Notes: generated by a model from the letters alone, not told the origin. DNA of 64,000 nt from Hevea brasiliensis (GCF_030052815.1 NC_079496.1:68189652-68253651); one strand, 5' to 3'. Positions 1-11,737 are shown, counted from the first letter of the stretch. Program-made: numbers and translations.

Positions 1-2186
1 CCTTGACTCAGTCTCTCAGAGCTTCCAAGTCTTTTTCAGCTGAAACACACAATTTCACAGTGTTTCAGTACCATAACTTAGCATAAATCCAAAAATAAAT
101 TTAACTTCACTTTTACTTAGCTCTAATGTGCTAAATTCAACGTTCTCGAAGTTTTTGTATTTTGGGTTACTATTCACTACACTATTCAAGTCAAATTGTT
201 GACTTTTTAAGGCTTAATAGGTATGGGAACTCCAACTTCACCCACATACCACATTTTGGTCATTAAATTTGTTGGTTTTGGTCATTTTCTCAAAGCTTAA
301 ATCCTTTTGGCCAAATTGTCAAATTTTCAGTTTTGGTGCTCCAAGTTGCACTATTCCATTGGTAATTTTACTGTTGGAATTTGACAAAACTTCCCTCATA
401 TAAAATGTTCCTTAATGTCTTAAGTTTATTCTTATTTTTGGATCACCCCAATTGGAGTTTTGTAGCTCAAGTTATGGCCATTTGAACCAAGGCTGCCGGA
501 TGGAAAACAACCCTGATTTTCTGGGTAATTTTGGTGCTGGCAGATTTGGGTCACCAACTTGGGGTGGCCAAATGACTTGGTTTCTGGCAGAATTTGGACT
601 TGTGTTCTTCATGAAGGTTTCAGGTCTATATCCCATCTAACCACTGGTAAAATTTCAGGTCAATTGGACCTGCCTAGCTCGAGTTATGACCAAATGAACA
701 AACACTGTTCATTTGGTCATTTTGTACAGTGGCAGACTGCTCTTATTCAACTTTGGTCAATTTGTTCACTAGGTTTTGGTCAGTTTTTGGGCATGGTTCC
801 TAAATGTAAATTGTGTCATTTTATGTCTATTTTCACCCCAATTGATACCATATCAATTGGACTTGTAAAATTTCAGTTTTGGTCCTTCAAAGTTAACTTG
901 GTCATGCTGCATATACCCTCCGAATTTGGCTTCAACTCCAACAATTCAAACACAACTCATTTGGTCACAATTGACCATTTTTCACTTCACAATAGGTCAA
1001 ACATGCCATTTACTCATTTCTTACATTTTTGGTTCACAAACCCTAAGTCCCAAAACCCTAATTCACTTAATTGTTGCAATTAACTAAATTCAAAGCTTTC
1101 AACCATAATCAATCAACTAATGGAGGTCCATAAACTCATTTAAATCCATCAAACCATACAAGATCATGCTTCCCTTCAATAGGCCGAAATTTCAATAATG
1201 GTCCTCACCCCATATTTTTATTTCATTTCATTAATTTCTAAGCTCATTTCAACAACTAATAATGCATTTAATTAACTAATTGATAATTAAGAGACTAACC
1301 TTTGCTTAGATCCTCAAATCTCAATCTTTTGTTCTCCTTTCTTCTTTCAATCTTCTTCTTAAGTTGAGATTACAAGCTCTAGTAAGGTTTTTATGGGATT
1401 TATGAAGGGTAAGTGAACAAATTAAAGCTTGAGTGCAAGCTTTAATGGAAGATTAAAAATGGTGAAATGAAGGAGAGAGTGAGGCGGCAAGGGAGATGGA
1501 AGATGACCAAATAATGTTTTTTTTTTCTTTTCTTTATTTATTTTAGGTTATGGAAAACCACAAAATCTAAATTAATAATTAAATTAATTTATTTATTTAT
1601 GGCATCATGCATGAGGTCATGCATGATGTCATCACCTTTTTACTTTTTCATTTTTCTCTTTTTTTTTTCTATTTTTCTATTAGTTCTTTAATTTAATTCT
1701 CGATTCTGAAATTTTCTTTTCTCCCATTTTATTTGACAGTTAGGTCAGGAGTCAGCTCTCGGGGTCAATTAACCAAATTGCCCCTCGCCGGTTCATCCCG
1801 GTTTGCAAATAATTCCTTATTTCTTCCGGCTCCTTGACCTAATTATTTGACTAGCTTAACAGTTCTTTTTCGTGATTTTCTCTTTTCCACTGTGTTCATA
1901 AGGGTCCTAAGGACCGCAGCGTCACATTTTACTGTTCGAAATTTGAGTTTAAAATGACTTCGCAGTCATTCCCAAGGAGGTTACCCATCACTGTGACTCT
2001 CGGCTCGTTTAACTTCTTATGTTCTGTTTTTCTTATTTATACTTAACTAATTGAACATTACTAATTATTTGTTTTTATGGTTTCTCTAGTTGTCTTAAAT
2101 ATGGTTCTAATCTTCTTAATTGTCCGGACCGACACTAGTCACCGGAACAGTGAAATATACCAAGCTATACAAATAGGGGTGTTACA
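1..2186 (-). mobile_element. Element H: right part of a Ty3/gypsy LTR
   Basis: This is the 5' (element-sense) part of an LTR whose remainder lies left of the window. It aligns along its length with the C-family LTR 37786-41242 (window base 1 corresponds to about 39056) and ends in the canonical GGGGTGTTACA at 2186. A 5S-like segment lies at about 1961-2014 (complement strand) and a splice-donor-like GGTTAGTCTC at 1291-1300 (complement). The next bases, TTGGA (2187-2191), are the likely right copy of the target duplication in LTR F; the left copy is not visible. The 174-codon open frame at 559-1083 runs antisense to the element and is not considered a gene. Confidence 0.85.
686..720. repeat. 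Perfect 15-bp inverted repeat in LTR H
   Basis: ATGACCAAATGAACA (686-700) and its exact reverse complement (706-720) flank a 5-base loop. Less perfect versions of the same hairpin sit at the same place in LTRs of the A, C, D and F groups (about 14906-14940, 39743-39777, 44467-44500, 4062-4093). Confidence 0.9.
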
Positions 2187-4817
2187 TTGGAACTGGTGAG
2201 CATTTTCTAATAGGTATTAAAACATTTATTTGAAGTTTTAAGACTAGTAAAAATTTTTGTCCCATTTTATTTTTCCACAAATTTTATAAAAATTTCGACA
2301 AAGTGCCATCTGTATTTTGAGAAAACAGTTCTTCAAATACCTGTAAAAAGCACTTCCAAAGATTTGTCTCAACAACTTCATCAATTCCACAACCATCCCA
2401 ACGAGTTTCAACATCATTTCTCAATTTCCAAAATTCAATAATCATCAAAATACTATTAATCAATTTCATTCAAATTAAAACAAGATACTTCGATTCATAT
2501 TTCATTAAAGATAAAACAATTTATATACATCAATACAAAAATTTACATTAGGAAAAATCCAAACCAAATTTAATACAAGTTTTATACAACTGCTCATGAC
2601 TATTTCCTACATTTACATACATTACATACATCAAAATAATTTTTACAGTTAGGGTATAAAATATACCTGATAAACTTTAGAGTAGGTAGCTCCTCAATCC
2701 TCAGTAGCTCACTCTGCTACTCCTCTAGTCTCTATATCTGCGATAGCAATAACAGCTATCACTGAGTATTAGGACTCAGTAGTGCACAACATACTAAAAT
2801 AACCTTTATGCGGAATTTAAATCATATTTATTCAAAATTCAAACTAAACATGAAATATAAATTCAAAACATGATTTATAAGATTTTAATCCAAAAATTTC
2901 ATTTCAAAAGTCTCAAAACAAATTTCATAAAAACACACAGTTATATCATGCCATTCGAAACAAATATCATCTCAGTAGCCATAGGCTAAGGAGAAGTTAC
3001 AACACAAAGTTAGCTAGCCCAAATATATGGGAACCCATTCTTTTTCTTCTTCTATTGGCACACACCTCAACATTTCAGCCAAAGAAAGAATCAAAATTCG
3101 AAACTGATTTCCCTCACTAGTAATGCTAGTGAAGTATTCAAATATATGGTCATGACATTATGGCTTCAAAACTATCTTAACAATTTACTAAACATTTGAT
3201 GCCATTTCAAATATATACAATTAAACTTTCAACAATTTAAATTAAAAGCATAATAAACTTTTCAATTTAATTGTGTCACAATTTCATATCTTACTTCATT
3301 CAAAACAATGTGCAGGAGAAAATTTACAAAAATTATATGTTGTGCACAAACCTTATGCGAGTTGCCTCTTGGCCTTGACTCGATCCCTCGGGTTCTTTTT
3401 TGGTATTCTTTTCCACTGAAACACATAATTTCACAGTGTTTCACTATCATAACTTATCATAAATCCAAAAATAATTTCAAATTTACTTTTACCTAGCTTT
3501 AATACGCTAAACTTGGTATTCTTTAAAATTTGTGTTTGGGGATTACTATTCACTACACTATTCAAGTCAATTTGTTGACTTTCTAAGGCTTAATAGGTAT
3601 GGGAATTCTAATTTCACCCACATACCACATTTTAGTTAATAAATTTGTTAGTTTTGGTTGTTTACTCAAATTTTAAGTCTTTTAGGCATATTTGCAAATT
3701 TTCAGTTTTGGTGTCTTATGTTGCACTGTTCCTTTGGTCATTTTGCTGTTAGAATTTAGCTAAGTTTTCTTCATAGAAATTGTTCCTTGTCTTAAATTTA
3801 TTCTCCTTTTTGAATCACTCCAATTGGAGTTTTTTAGCTCAAGTTATAGCCATTTGAATCATGGCTACCGGATTGGCCTAACCCAGATTTTCTAGGCAAA
3901 TTTTGGGTTCTGGTAGTTTTAGGTCCCCAAATTTGGGTGGCTAAATGACTTGGTTAAGGGCATAATTTGGGTTTGTGTTCTTCATGAAAGTTTTAGGTCT
4001 ATATCTCAGCTTTCCAATGGTAAACTTTTAGGTCATTTAGACCTGCCTTGCCCAAGTTATGGCTAAATGAACAAACACTGTTCATTTGATCATTTTTGTA
4101 CAGGTCAGATTGCCTAATCTGGATTTGGTCAATTTGTTCACTAGGTTTTAGTCACTTTTTGGGCATGATTCCTAAATGAAAAATGTGTCAGTTTGTGTCT
4201 AGTTTCATTCCCAATTGGCCTCACACCAATTGGGCTTGTAAATTTTTAGTTTTGATCCCTGAAAGGGACCTTGGTCCAGCTGCCTGAATAATTGCCCTAA
4301 GCAATCCGAATTTCCATTCAATTCCAACACTTCCAACATACCTCAATAGGTCACAAATGACCATTATTCAGCTCAAACAAGGTTAAACACACCATTTGAC
4401 CATTTTTTTAATTTTTGGCTTCCAAAACCCTAGGTCCAAAACTCTAAGTTACTAATTTTGTTACATTTTACTAAATCAAAACATGTAAACATAATTAGTC
4501 AACTCATTAAAGCTCATGTTCAACTCATCAAACTCAAGCAAACCCTAGTTCACTACTTGATGGTCGAAAATTACACTTTTCAAACTCACCCATAATTTTC
4601 TTCAATTTCTTACTTATTTGATCATCTTTAAACTAGTTTACAAGGAATACATGAAAATAATAGATCAATGAGCACTAACCTCTCTTAGGGAAAATTTTCA
4701 AGCTTGTTACTTCTAATTCCTTTCTTCTTTATGATTCCAAGTAATTCCTCAAGAGGTTAGGAGAATTTTTTTATGAAGACTACTAGGTGTTTTAAGGTGA
4801 GGACTTGGGGGAAATAT
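2187..4817 (-). mobile_element. LTR F, left part (C-like family)
   Basis: C-family-like LTR that starts about 130 bp into the LTR because element H interrupts it. It carries the conserved LTR landmarks in order: a hairpin pair at about 2740-2786 ending in a CTGAGT/ACTCAG stem, the palindrome-rich middle (3780-4260) and a donor-like GGTTAGTGC at 4671-4680 (complement). It is interrupted at 4817 by LTR G and resumes at 7227. No gag or pol accompanies it in the window. Confidence 0.8.
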
Positions 4818-7226
4818 TGTAACACCCCTCACCCGTCTATAGTATAGCCGAGCAAAGCATGCTACACGGTGTGCCGGAGCACCTAGTCTGTAATTAACTC
4901 ATTTCCTGAAATCAATTTGATTTTAAGAAGTCTTTTATATAATATTCATATCATGCTGATACTATTTTCATACTTTAATAAGATCAGTGTTTCAAAAATG
5001 GTAATAAAAATTTGGTAAGGTGCCATCTGTATTTCGGACAAACTGTCCTTCCAAACCTGTTAAAAATAGTTTAATATGATAATATCAAAATCTCAACTAT
5101 TTCACAGTCTTGATTTCTCAGTAAAGTCAATAGACTTTCACAGTCATTAAACAGTTCCATAATACAATCCATAATAATTTAAATATATCCAGAAAATCTC
5201 TATGTTATTTAATATGCACAAAATATTACAAACTTTAGAGCTTTCATAATATTACAAAATACAGGGTCGAATTTCAAATACAACAGAAGTACAAAATACA
5301 AGATATCCTAAGTCCTACCATGTATGCAATGCAGTGCAGATGACTCTGGACTCCTGTGCAGATCTGATGTCTCACCCAGTCATAGGTCTGCTGGGCTCCC
5401 CAACTGTGTCTCCAATACCTACGCATTACAAAAGTAACGTGCTAAGCAATTTTGCTTAGTGGTGCTAAATATAAAGAAATACACACTAAAATAAAGTAAA
5501 TGAATTGTTTATGAATTTATAACATCGATATACTTTGCAGTTGCTGATTCTACTTTTATTTGCTAACATTTGAATATTTGCTAATTTTTGGTAGTGTTGT
5601 ATGTCAGTAGACTGGATTTAGCTATTTGAATTTAATAGTACTTGAATTACTACCCGTGTAGCCTATATACTGATCAGACTGGATAAACGGATACACTGGC
5701 ACTAGGTACCTAGTACCTTAGGCTATCACACCATCGGTGACAAAGTGTCTCCCAGTGTGCAACAGTGTGGCTAAAAAGCCATATAATCAATCTAGCGATA
5801 AGCCAAGTATAAATACACAATATATATAGCCATAGGCTATTAAGTCACAGTGCGGCATAATATGCCATAAAAACACAGTATGGCATAAAGCCATTTACAA
5901 AACAACAGTCAGAATCCTATTGGCATGTCAACCTATCCAAACTAGTCAACTAGGCAAACTATGACACATTATAAATTAATTGTTTAATTCTTCAATTTTT
6001 AGAGTTTACTAGCTATTATGTAATTCATATATCAATGCATATGTTGACCTTTTTAGGTACTATGGATAAGTTGTTTCTAGCATTAACATGTCACAAATTG
6101 TAATTTAGTATGCTGCCAATATAGTGCAATTTACCATTTTTTACAAGTCGGCATTCATTGCCTAATTGTTTCAAGCATTATTGTATGTAAATGTCAAATT
6201 CTCAATTTTTGTGTGCTAGATTGGTCTAGCTTAAAGTCCTATTTCTCTTGGTTTTTAGCTTCTGGTCAAAAAAGCAAAATTGTAGCTCTATGTCTTATTG
6301 CGCTCAGGGAAAAATTTCAGGTCATTCTGAGTTGTATAGACTATGATATGTTCAATTTACTAAAGCTGGACAGATTGCACCTTTAGTGCAAAATTTGGTC
6401 AATTTTAGGTCACTTTTAGTTCTGGCAGTTTTGGTACCCGAACTTGTGCAAGCTATTTGACTTGGTTCTGGCCATTTCTGGGCTTTGGTGTCCCCATAAG
6501 AATTGTAGCTCTATGTCTAAGCTATCCATGGTAAAAATTTCAGGTCAATTGGACCTATTTTGAGTAAGTTATGGTCATCCTAATTATTACTAGTCATATG
6601 GTCAAAAATCTGGGTTGCACTAAGTTCATTTTAATGTTTAATTAGTTAAAGTTTCCTTATTTGCTCATTTATCTCAATTCTTTCACTATTTACATAATGT
6701 ATCTCATTTTAATTTTTCATGACATTTTCTAAGTGCAATATCATTTATTTTTAATGGACATTGAGGTCAAAAGGCAACTTTAGGTGTCAAATGACCAAAA
6801 TGCCCCACTTCGGGTTATATTCCTGATTTTTCGGTGACACCGATTTTTGTCTATTTCTCGATTTTTTATTTTTCTTTGTACTAATTTATTAATTTTTCCT
6901 TTGATAATTCTAGTGTCAATTATATTTCAATAAACCTTTACTTATGCCCCGAAATTTAATTCCGAGGGTTCCCCGTGGTCCTGAGGTGGGCAACGGCCTT
7001 CTCTGTGCGGTCACCCATCACTGCGGTGTCGGCTCGTTTAACTTAGTTTCATTTCCTCTCTTTTATTTTTCTTTAATTTTTCTTGTATTTTCTTTTTAGT
7101 TATTTCATCAATATATGTCTATTCACTATCACCGAGGTGTAGTTTCAGATATCTTGACTTGCCCGAAATGATATTTGGCCACTGGAGCAACAGAACGTAC
7201 AGAATACATATAGGAAGGATATTACA
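4818..7226 (-). mobile_element. Element G: solo LTR, 2.4 kb
   Basis: It starts TGTAACACCCCTCACCCG and ends GGATATTACA, the TG...CA ends typical of an LTR, with no internal region. The flanks are AATAT (4813-4817) and AATCT (7227-7231): a 5-bp target duplication with one mismatch. Shared landmarks are the CTAAGCA/TGCTTAG hairpin at about 5425-5463 and a 5S-like segment at about 6999-7045 (complement). It is about 1 kb shorter than the other LTRs, and I could not find the splice-donor-like site the others carry. It probably arose by LTR-LTR recombination of an element inserted in F. Confidence 0.8.
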
Positions 7227-7972
7227 AATCTAGTGAGAAGATGAAGAAAAAGTGTAGAGAGAGAGATGAGAGGTGAGCCGGCTATGGTGAGGAAAAAGAG
7301 TGTTTTTGTTTTTTTTCTTTTTCTTTTCTTTTATGGCTTTTTATCTTTTAGAAAGACCCCAAAAATTATCCAAAAATTTATTTTTTTTTAATTAGTGTTT
7401 ATTGCATCATGCATGATGTCATCACTTTTCACTTTTTCTTTTTCTTTTTTTTTATTTATTTTTTCATTAGTTCTTTTATTAAATTCTCGATTCTGAAATT
7501 TTCTTTTCTCCGATTTTATTTGACAGTTAAGTCAGGAGTCAGCTGTCGGGGTCAATTGACCAAATTGCCCTCGCCAGTTCGACCCGATTTGTAAATAATT
7601 TAATATTTCTTCTGGATCCTTAATCTAATTATTTGACCGGCTTAACAATTATTTTTCATGATTTTCTCTTTTTCACTGTGTTTGCAATAGTCTTAAGGAC
7701 CGCGGCGTCACATTTTACGGTTCAAAATTTGAGTTTAAATTGACCTCACAGTCCTTCCCGGGAAGGTCACTCATCGCTGTGACTCTCAGCTCGTTTAACT
7801 TCTTATGTTCTGTTTTTCTTATTTATACTTAACTAATTGACAATTACTAATTATTTGTGTTCAGGGCTTATCTAGTTGTCTTAAGTATGGTTTTAATCCT
7901 CTTAATTGTCCAGGCTGACACCGATCACCGGAATAGTGAAATATACCAAGCTATACAAATAGGGGTGTTACA
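7227..7972 (-). mobile_element. LTR F, right part
   Basis: Continuation of LTR F after the G insertion. It ends AGGGGTGTTACA at 7972 and matches the C LTR end. The 5S-like segment is at about 7746-7800 (complement). The following GCACC (7973-7977) is the probable target-duplication copy in the E protease gene; the matching left copy is out of view because F's left end is missing. The poly-T-rich open frame at 7409-7594 is low-complexity LTR sequence, not a gene. Confidence 0.8.
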
Positions 7973-8375
7973 GCACCTGTCTTTCCGGAGGTAATCCTGA
8001 CAACTCTTCAGGAAACACATCCAAAAAGTCACATAATGTAGGATTGTCCCTTAACGCTGGACTTCCTACTTGGGTGTCTATCACATGGGCCAAGCAAGCT
8101 TCATACCCTTTTCGGATCATATTTCTGGCAAGTGTAGCAGAAATAAGGTTTGATGGCAATAGCTGCCTCTCCTCATGTATTACCACATCACCACACTGAG
8201 GGAGACCAAAAGTGATTGTCTTCAGTCTACAGTCAATCATTGTAAGATGCCTAGCTAACCAATCCATACCCAAGATGATATCATAATTTCTGAAGGGCAT
8301 CTCAATCAAGTCGGATAAGAATGTGTGTCCTTGGATCACCAAAGGACCATCCCTATACATTTTGTTCACCCTAAC
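7973..8375 (-). pseudogene. Element E, copy 1: protease/RT linker fragment
   Basis: About 130 codons of Ty3/gypsy Pol in an open frame (7968-8369). The frame shows the protease C-terminal block with DIILGMDWLARH, the CRLKT stretch, the LAHVID segment and the FPEELSGLPPER motif leading into reverse transcriptase. LTR F cuts it on the left, inside the GLPPER motif, and element D1 cuts it on the right. It shares private variants with the second E fragment (48190-48577), for example in the FLSDL and SNLISA regions, that elements B and C lack, so the two are duplicates of one element. CTAAC (8371-8375) is the left target duplication of D1. Confidence 0.85.
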
Positions 8376-8554
8376 TATAACACCCTCACCATAGGTAGTC
8401 TGTACGTTCTACTATTTCGATGACTAACGTCTATGCGGCAGCTAAAATATCTGGAACTATACTTAAATGATAGTGAAGAGACATAAAATGATGGAATAAA
8501 TGATAAGAAAATACAAGAGAAATTAAGAGAAAATAAAAGAGATGAAATGTAACT

Positions 8555-8603
8555 AGGTTAAACGAGCCGGAACTGTAGCAATGGGTGACCGCACTGGGAA
8601 GTC
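8555..8603 (+). other. 5S-rRNA-like segment in D LTR
   Basis: GGTTAAACGAGCC, a 13-base gap, then ATGGGTGACCGCACTGGGAA. This resembles the plant 5S rRNA internal control region (GTTAAGCG ... GGATGGGTGACC ... CTGGGAAGTC) with a shortened spacer, in sense orientation about 180 bp from the LTR start. It is not a full 5S gene. Cassandra TRIM elements are the known precedent for 5S sequence inside an LTR. Confidence 0.6.
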
Positions 8604-9002
8604 ACTACGTAGACAGTTGACAACACTAGGACCACAAGGAACCCTAGGAAATAATTTTCGAGACCTAATTAAAAAGTTTTATTGAAGTACAAATGACATT
8701 AAAAATGTCAAAGAAAAATTTAGTGAATCGGTACAGACGAAAATTTAAAGAATCATCGGATCAGGAATTAAATCAGTATTACCGAAAAGTTTGATTGTAA
8801 CCCGAAGAGGGGCATTTTGGTCATTTGACACCTAGAGTTGACTTTTGACCTAAATGTCTATTAAAAATGAGTGGTATTAAAATTTAAAAATCCCATGAAA
8901 ACATTAAATTACATGTGTAGTGTAATTAAGGGAAATAAAGGGGTATAAATTGAAATAATGAAAACTTAATTATTATAATAATTTATTAATTATTAGTGGG
9001 GG

Positions 9003-9010
9003 TATAAATA
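9003..9010 (+). promoter_or_regulatory. TATA box of D LTR
   Basis: TATAAATA in a GTGGGGG-TATAAATA context, conserved at 43200-43207 and 49196-49203 in the other D LTRs. A start about 30 bp downstream would put the leader frame at 9077 close to the transcript 5' end. The start site itself is inferred. Confidence 0.6.
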
Positions 9011-9076
9011 ACCATAAGTGGACAGAATTGTCCACTAATAATTTCATCTTCTTCAACCTTCCATTCCCATGGCTGA

Positions 9077-9268
9077 ATGAGTCTCCCACAATTCCTCCAC
9101 GGATGCTTCATGCAAGCTCTAAGTCCTCCCTTTTCTCACCATGATTTCCACAATTCCCTTCACAAAAAATTGTCCTCACACCATGAGAAGACTATAGGCA
9201 GCAAAAGGAAAAAGAAATTTCAAGGTTTTAATAAGCTCAAGGAAGTGACGAAAGAGGTTAGTGCCTAA
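9077..9268 (+). CDS. Short LTR leader reading frame (63 codons)
   Basis: ATG-started frame (MSLPQFLHG...) rich in Lys, His and Ser, just downstream of the TATA box. It is conserved in length at 43273-43464; the third copy, in D2, has a stop at codon 5. It is preceded by a 3-codon frame (ATG GCT GAA TGA) whose stop overlaps its ATG. The frame's last codons lie on the donor-like AG/GTTAGT site. Families B and D share the FLHG and FMQA peptide traces. It matches no protein I know and may be an incidental or regulatory upstream frame rather than a gene. Confidence 0.3.
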   Translation: MSLPQFLHGCFMQALSPPFSHHDFHNSLHKKLSSHHEKTIGSKRKKKFQGFNKLKEVTKEVSA

Positions 9269-11240
9269 TCTTTCTACCATTCTTTCTTAATCCTTGATTT
9301 GAGGTTGAATTGAGTTAGTATGATGAGAAAATTGAAGAAATTAATGGGTTTTTAAGAGTCCATGAATTCAGTAGCCTTAATTCCCATGAGAGATTGATTA
9401 TTTCTTACATATAAATGATGATTAGGGATGTTGATTAAAGTGTATATATTTATTAGAATTTAATTACATGTGTTAGGTCTAAATTGGTAAAAATTGAAGT
9501 AGGGTTTGGTGACAATTTTGGGATTTTGTGTAATTGCTTGAATTTGGCAATTTGAGATTGATTGATGAGGCTTGGGTAATTATTGAATTGTGGTAGCCTT
9601 GAGAAGCATTGAAGGTTGATATTTTCATGCATTTATATGGTGATTAGTGAAGTATATAAAGCTAATTACATGTACTAGCAAATCGATGTCATGTGTATGT
9701 TGAAGTTGACAATTTGAATTAGGTTTGAACAAAGTATTGAAAATTTTGAATAATTGTTCAATTTCATAGCCTTGAGGTACTTAGGAGATTGATAATTTCA
9801 TATATGTAAGTGTTGATTAATGGTATTGATGAATAAGTAGATGAGGCTATATGTTGAATGATGGAAATACTTGTGCTAAAAATTTAATGAAAAGTGTATT
9901 GTTAACATTAACCATTTGAGTTAGGGTTTTAAATTGATTATTAAAGACTTATATAAACTGCTGGAAATTGATTGTATTGAGGTTTGATTGATGATATTAA
10001 AAGTGCCATGAATGCAAATTTGTAGTTTGGGAGAAGGAGGAATGAAAATTGGAAGTACAATTTCTATGTAGGTTGAGTATTTGTTGAATGCAGTGAATGT
10101 TTTGAGCTATAAGTGAAATTGTATGACTCCAATTGGTATGAGGCCAATTGGAGGTGAAATATGGCCTAAAATGACATGAAACCAGTGCCAAAATTTCAAT
10201 AATACATAGACCTACAAGATTGGTGTTTTGACCCAAACCCAGAAATTAAGAGAAATAGGTAAATTGGCTAAGTCAAGTTAGTGCACAAATTCTGAAAAGT
10301 GACCAATAATTCCATAATACTCTTTTATTCATATCTCTCACTAGAAAACTTTAATTGGGATGTGCCATATATTTCTAGAAACCTAAGAAATAAGGCTTTA
10401 ACTCTGTTTTAGGCACTTACCTCAAAATATGAATGTAAGAAGCTTAAATTTTAGGTCAAAGCTACTGACCTAAATGGAAATCATGTTAGTATAGGACATT
10501 TGAGTCTAGGCCAATAATGTGGCTATAAGTAAGTCTTCATGACTTGAAAAAGTGCAACTAGAAATTTTGGGTAACCATAAGACATAGGGAAACAAATTCT
10601 ATAAAGAACACTAGGCCTAAATGTTGCTACAACCTGTCCAAATAATTTGACAAAGTATGATACCAAAACTGCCTAGCTAAAGGAACCAGAATTTGCAACT
10701 GAATCAATTATGGTTATTTGACCATAACTTGAGTTATACAAATCCAAATGACATGATTCAAAAAGGAAAATAAAGACAAGACATAGAGGAACAACTTTCA
10801 TTGAGGGAGTGTAGCCAAACAGTAGCCACAAATTGCTAAATTTAATATGCAAATACAAGATAGCAAAGCTGAACCTAAAGAAAGGTTCTTGGAATAAAAT
10901 ATTGACTTATCCCTAATAAGTCATTTCATGCTAAATTATATGAAACAAGTATGTGGTTCCCACTTTTCCCACTATAAGGTGACATAAAATTATTTGATAC
11001 ATAAAATATGAATTACCTAAATATTTTGCTAAACGTGTAAGTCATATGAAAATACATTTGGAACCTATGTTCCATCGTATACGAAATAAAAGTACTATAA
11101 ATATGTATAGTACATGACATAAAATAATGAGAGTGATAAATACTAAAGTTATATGAATATGTGCTTGGGACCTATGTTCCCATTATAAATGACATGAATA
11201 TGTAATTGGGACCTATGTTTCCATTATAATGCAATGAAAA

Positions 11241-11390
11241 TGGTATCAGAGCAAAGTAGGGACGGCGATACGTAATGCCTACAATTCCTGGGAACTCTCA
11301 TGCATGAACTGTGGCGAAGTGTGGCTCTCCGCCCAAGGGCTTACAGGGACGGAGATACATAACGCTTGCAAGTGCTCTGATAGGCATCCT
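11241..11390 (+). repeat. GC-rich block with second PBS-like sequence in D LTR
   Basis: An exact TGGTATCAGAGC (11241-11252, the initiator-tRNA-Met PBS sequence) lies inside the LTR, about 2.9 kb from its start. It is followed by two related GGGACGGCGATAC / GGGACGGAGATAC units and ends in GTGCTCTGATA (11372-11382), the inverse of the PBS core. It is conserved at about 45784-45925 and, with one PBS change, about 51809-51950. Confidence 0.75.
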
Positions 11391-11527
11391 TATTTGCCAC
11401 TAAAGACAATGAATTATGGAATTAGATGCCATTGTGCATAATTATATTTCTGGCTTTAATAGCCTTGTGCCTGACATGACAGATGACATGACAGATGCCA
11501 TTGTGCATAATTGTATTTCTAGCTTTA

Positions 11528-11660
11528 TGCCTGCCCACTGGCCTTGTGCCTGACAGACAGTTGTATACATGATATTATATGCCTGCCCACTAGCCTTGTG
11601 CTTGACAGACAGTTGTATACAGGATATTATATGCCTGCTCGCTGGCCTAGTGCCTGACAT
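11528..11660 (+). repeat. 52-bp tandem repeats in D LTR
   Basis: Units with the core TGCCTGCCCACTGGCCTTGT followed by GCCTGACAGACAGTTGTATA, spaced 52 bp, in about three degenerate copies here. Equivalent arrays lie at about 46080-46290 (about four copies) and about 52090-52235. Confidence 0.75.
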
Positions 11661-11737
11661 GACAATTGTATACAGAGTAGAATATTTCCGTATATTCAGT
11701 ATTTATAGACTGTTATAGGTTTCTTGGGCATAAATAC

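Larger units (their letters stand above)
8376..11737 (+). mobile_element. Element D1: 5' LTR, first part
   Basis: LTR of a + strand element. It begins TATAACACCC rather than the usual TG, preceded by CTAAC. Order of parts: 5S-like segment (8555-8603), TATAAATA box (9003-9010), leader reading frame (9077-9268), donor-like AGAGGTTAGTGC (G of GT at 9257), palindrome-rich middle, a GC-rich block with a second PBS-like sequence (11241-11390) and 52-bp tandem repeats (about 11528-11660). Relative to the 3' LTR it lacks about 380 bp at about 10169 (present as 44362-44738). Element C interrupts it at 11737 with duplication AATAC (11733-11737 and 41243-41247); the LTR resumes at 41243. Confidence 0.9.

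Noticed and set aside
559..1083. 174-codon open frame in LTR H
   Set aside because: Antisense to the element, low-complexity composition, no motif, and broken in homologous LTRs; chance frame in palindrome-rich LTR sequence.
11241..11390. A tRNA-Met gene bounded by PBS-like arms
   Set aside because: The interior does not have D-loop, anticodon or T-loop sequence and is about twice too long.
11528..11660. CRISPR-like array
   Set aside because: Units are contiguous degenerate 52-bp tandem repeats without unique spacers, in a plant LTR.
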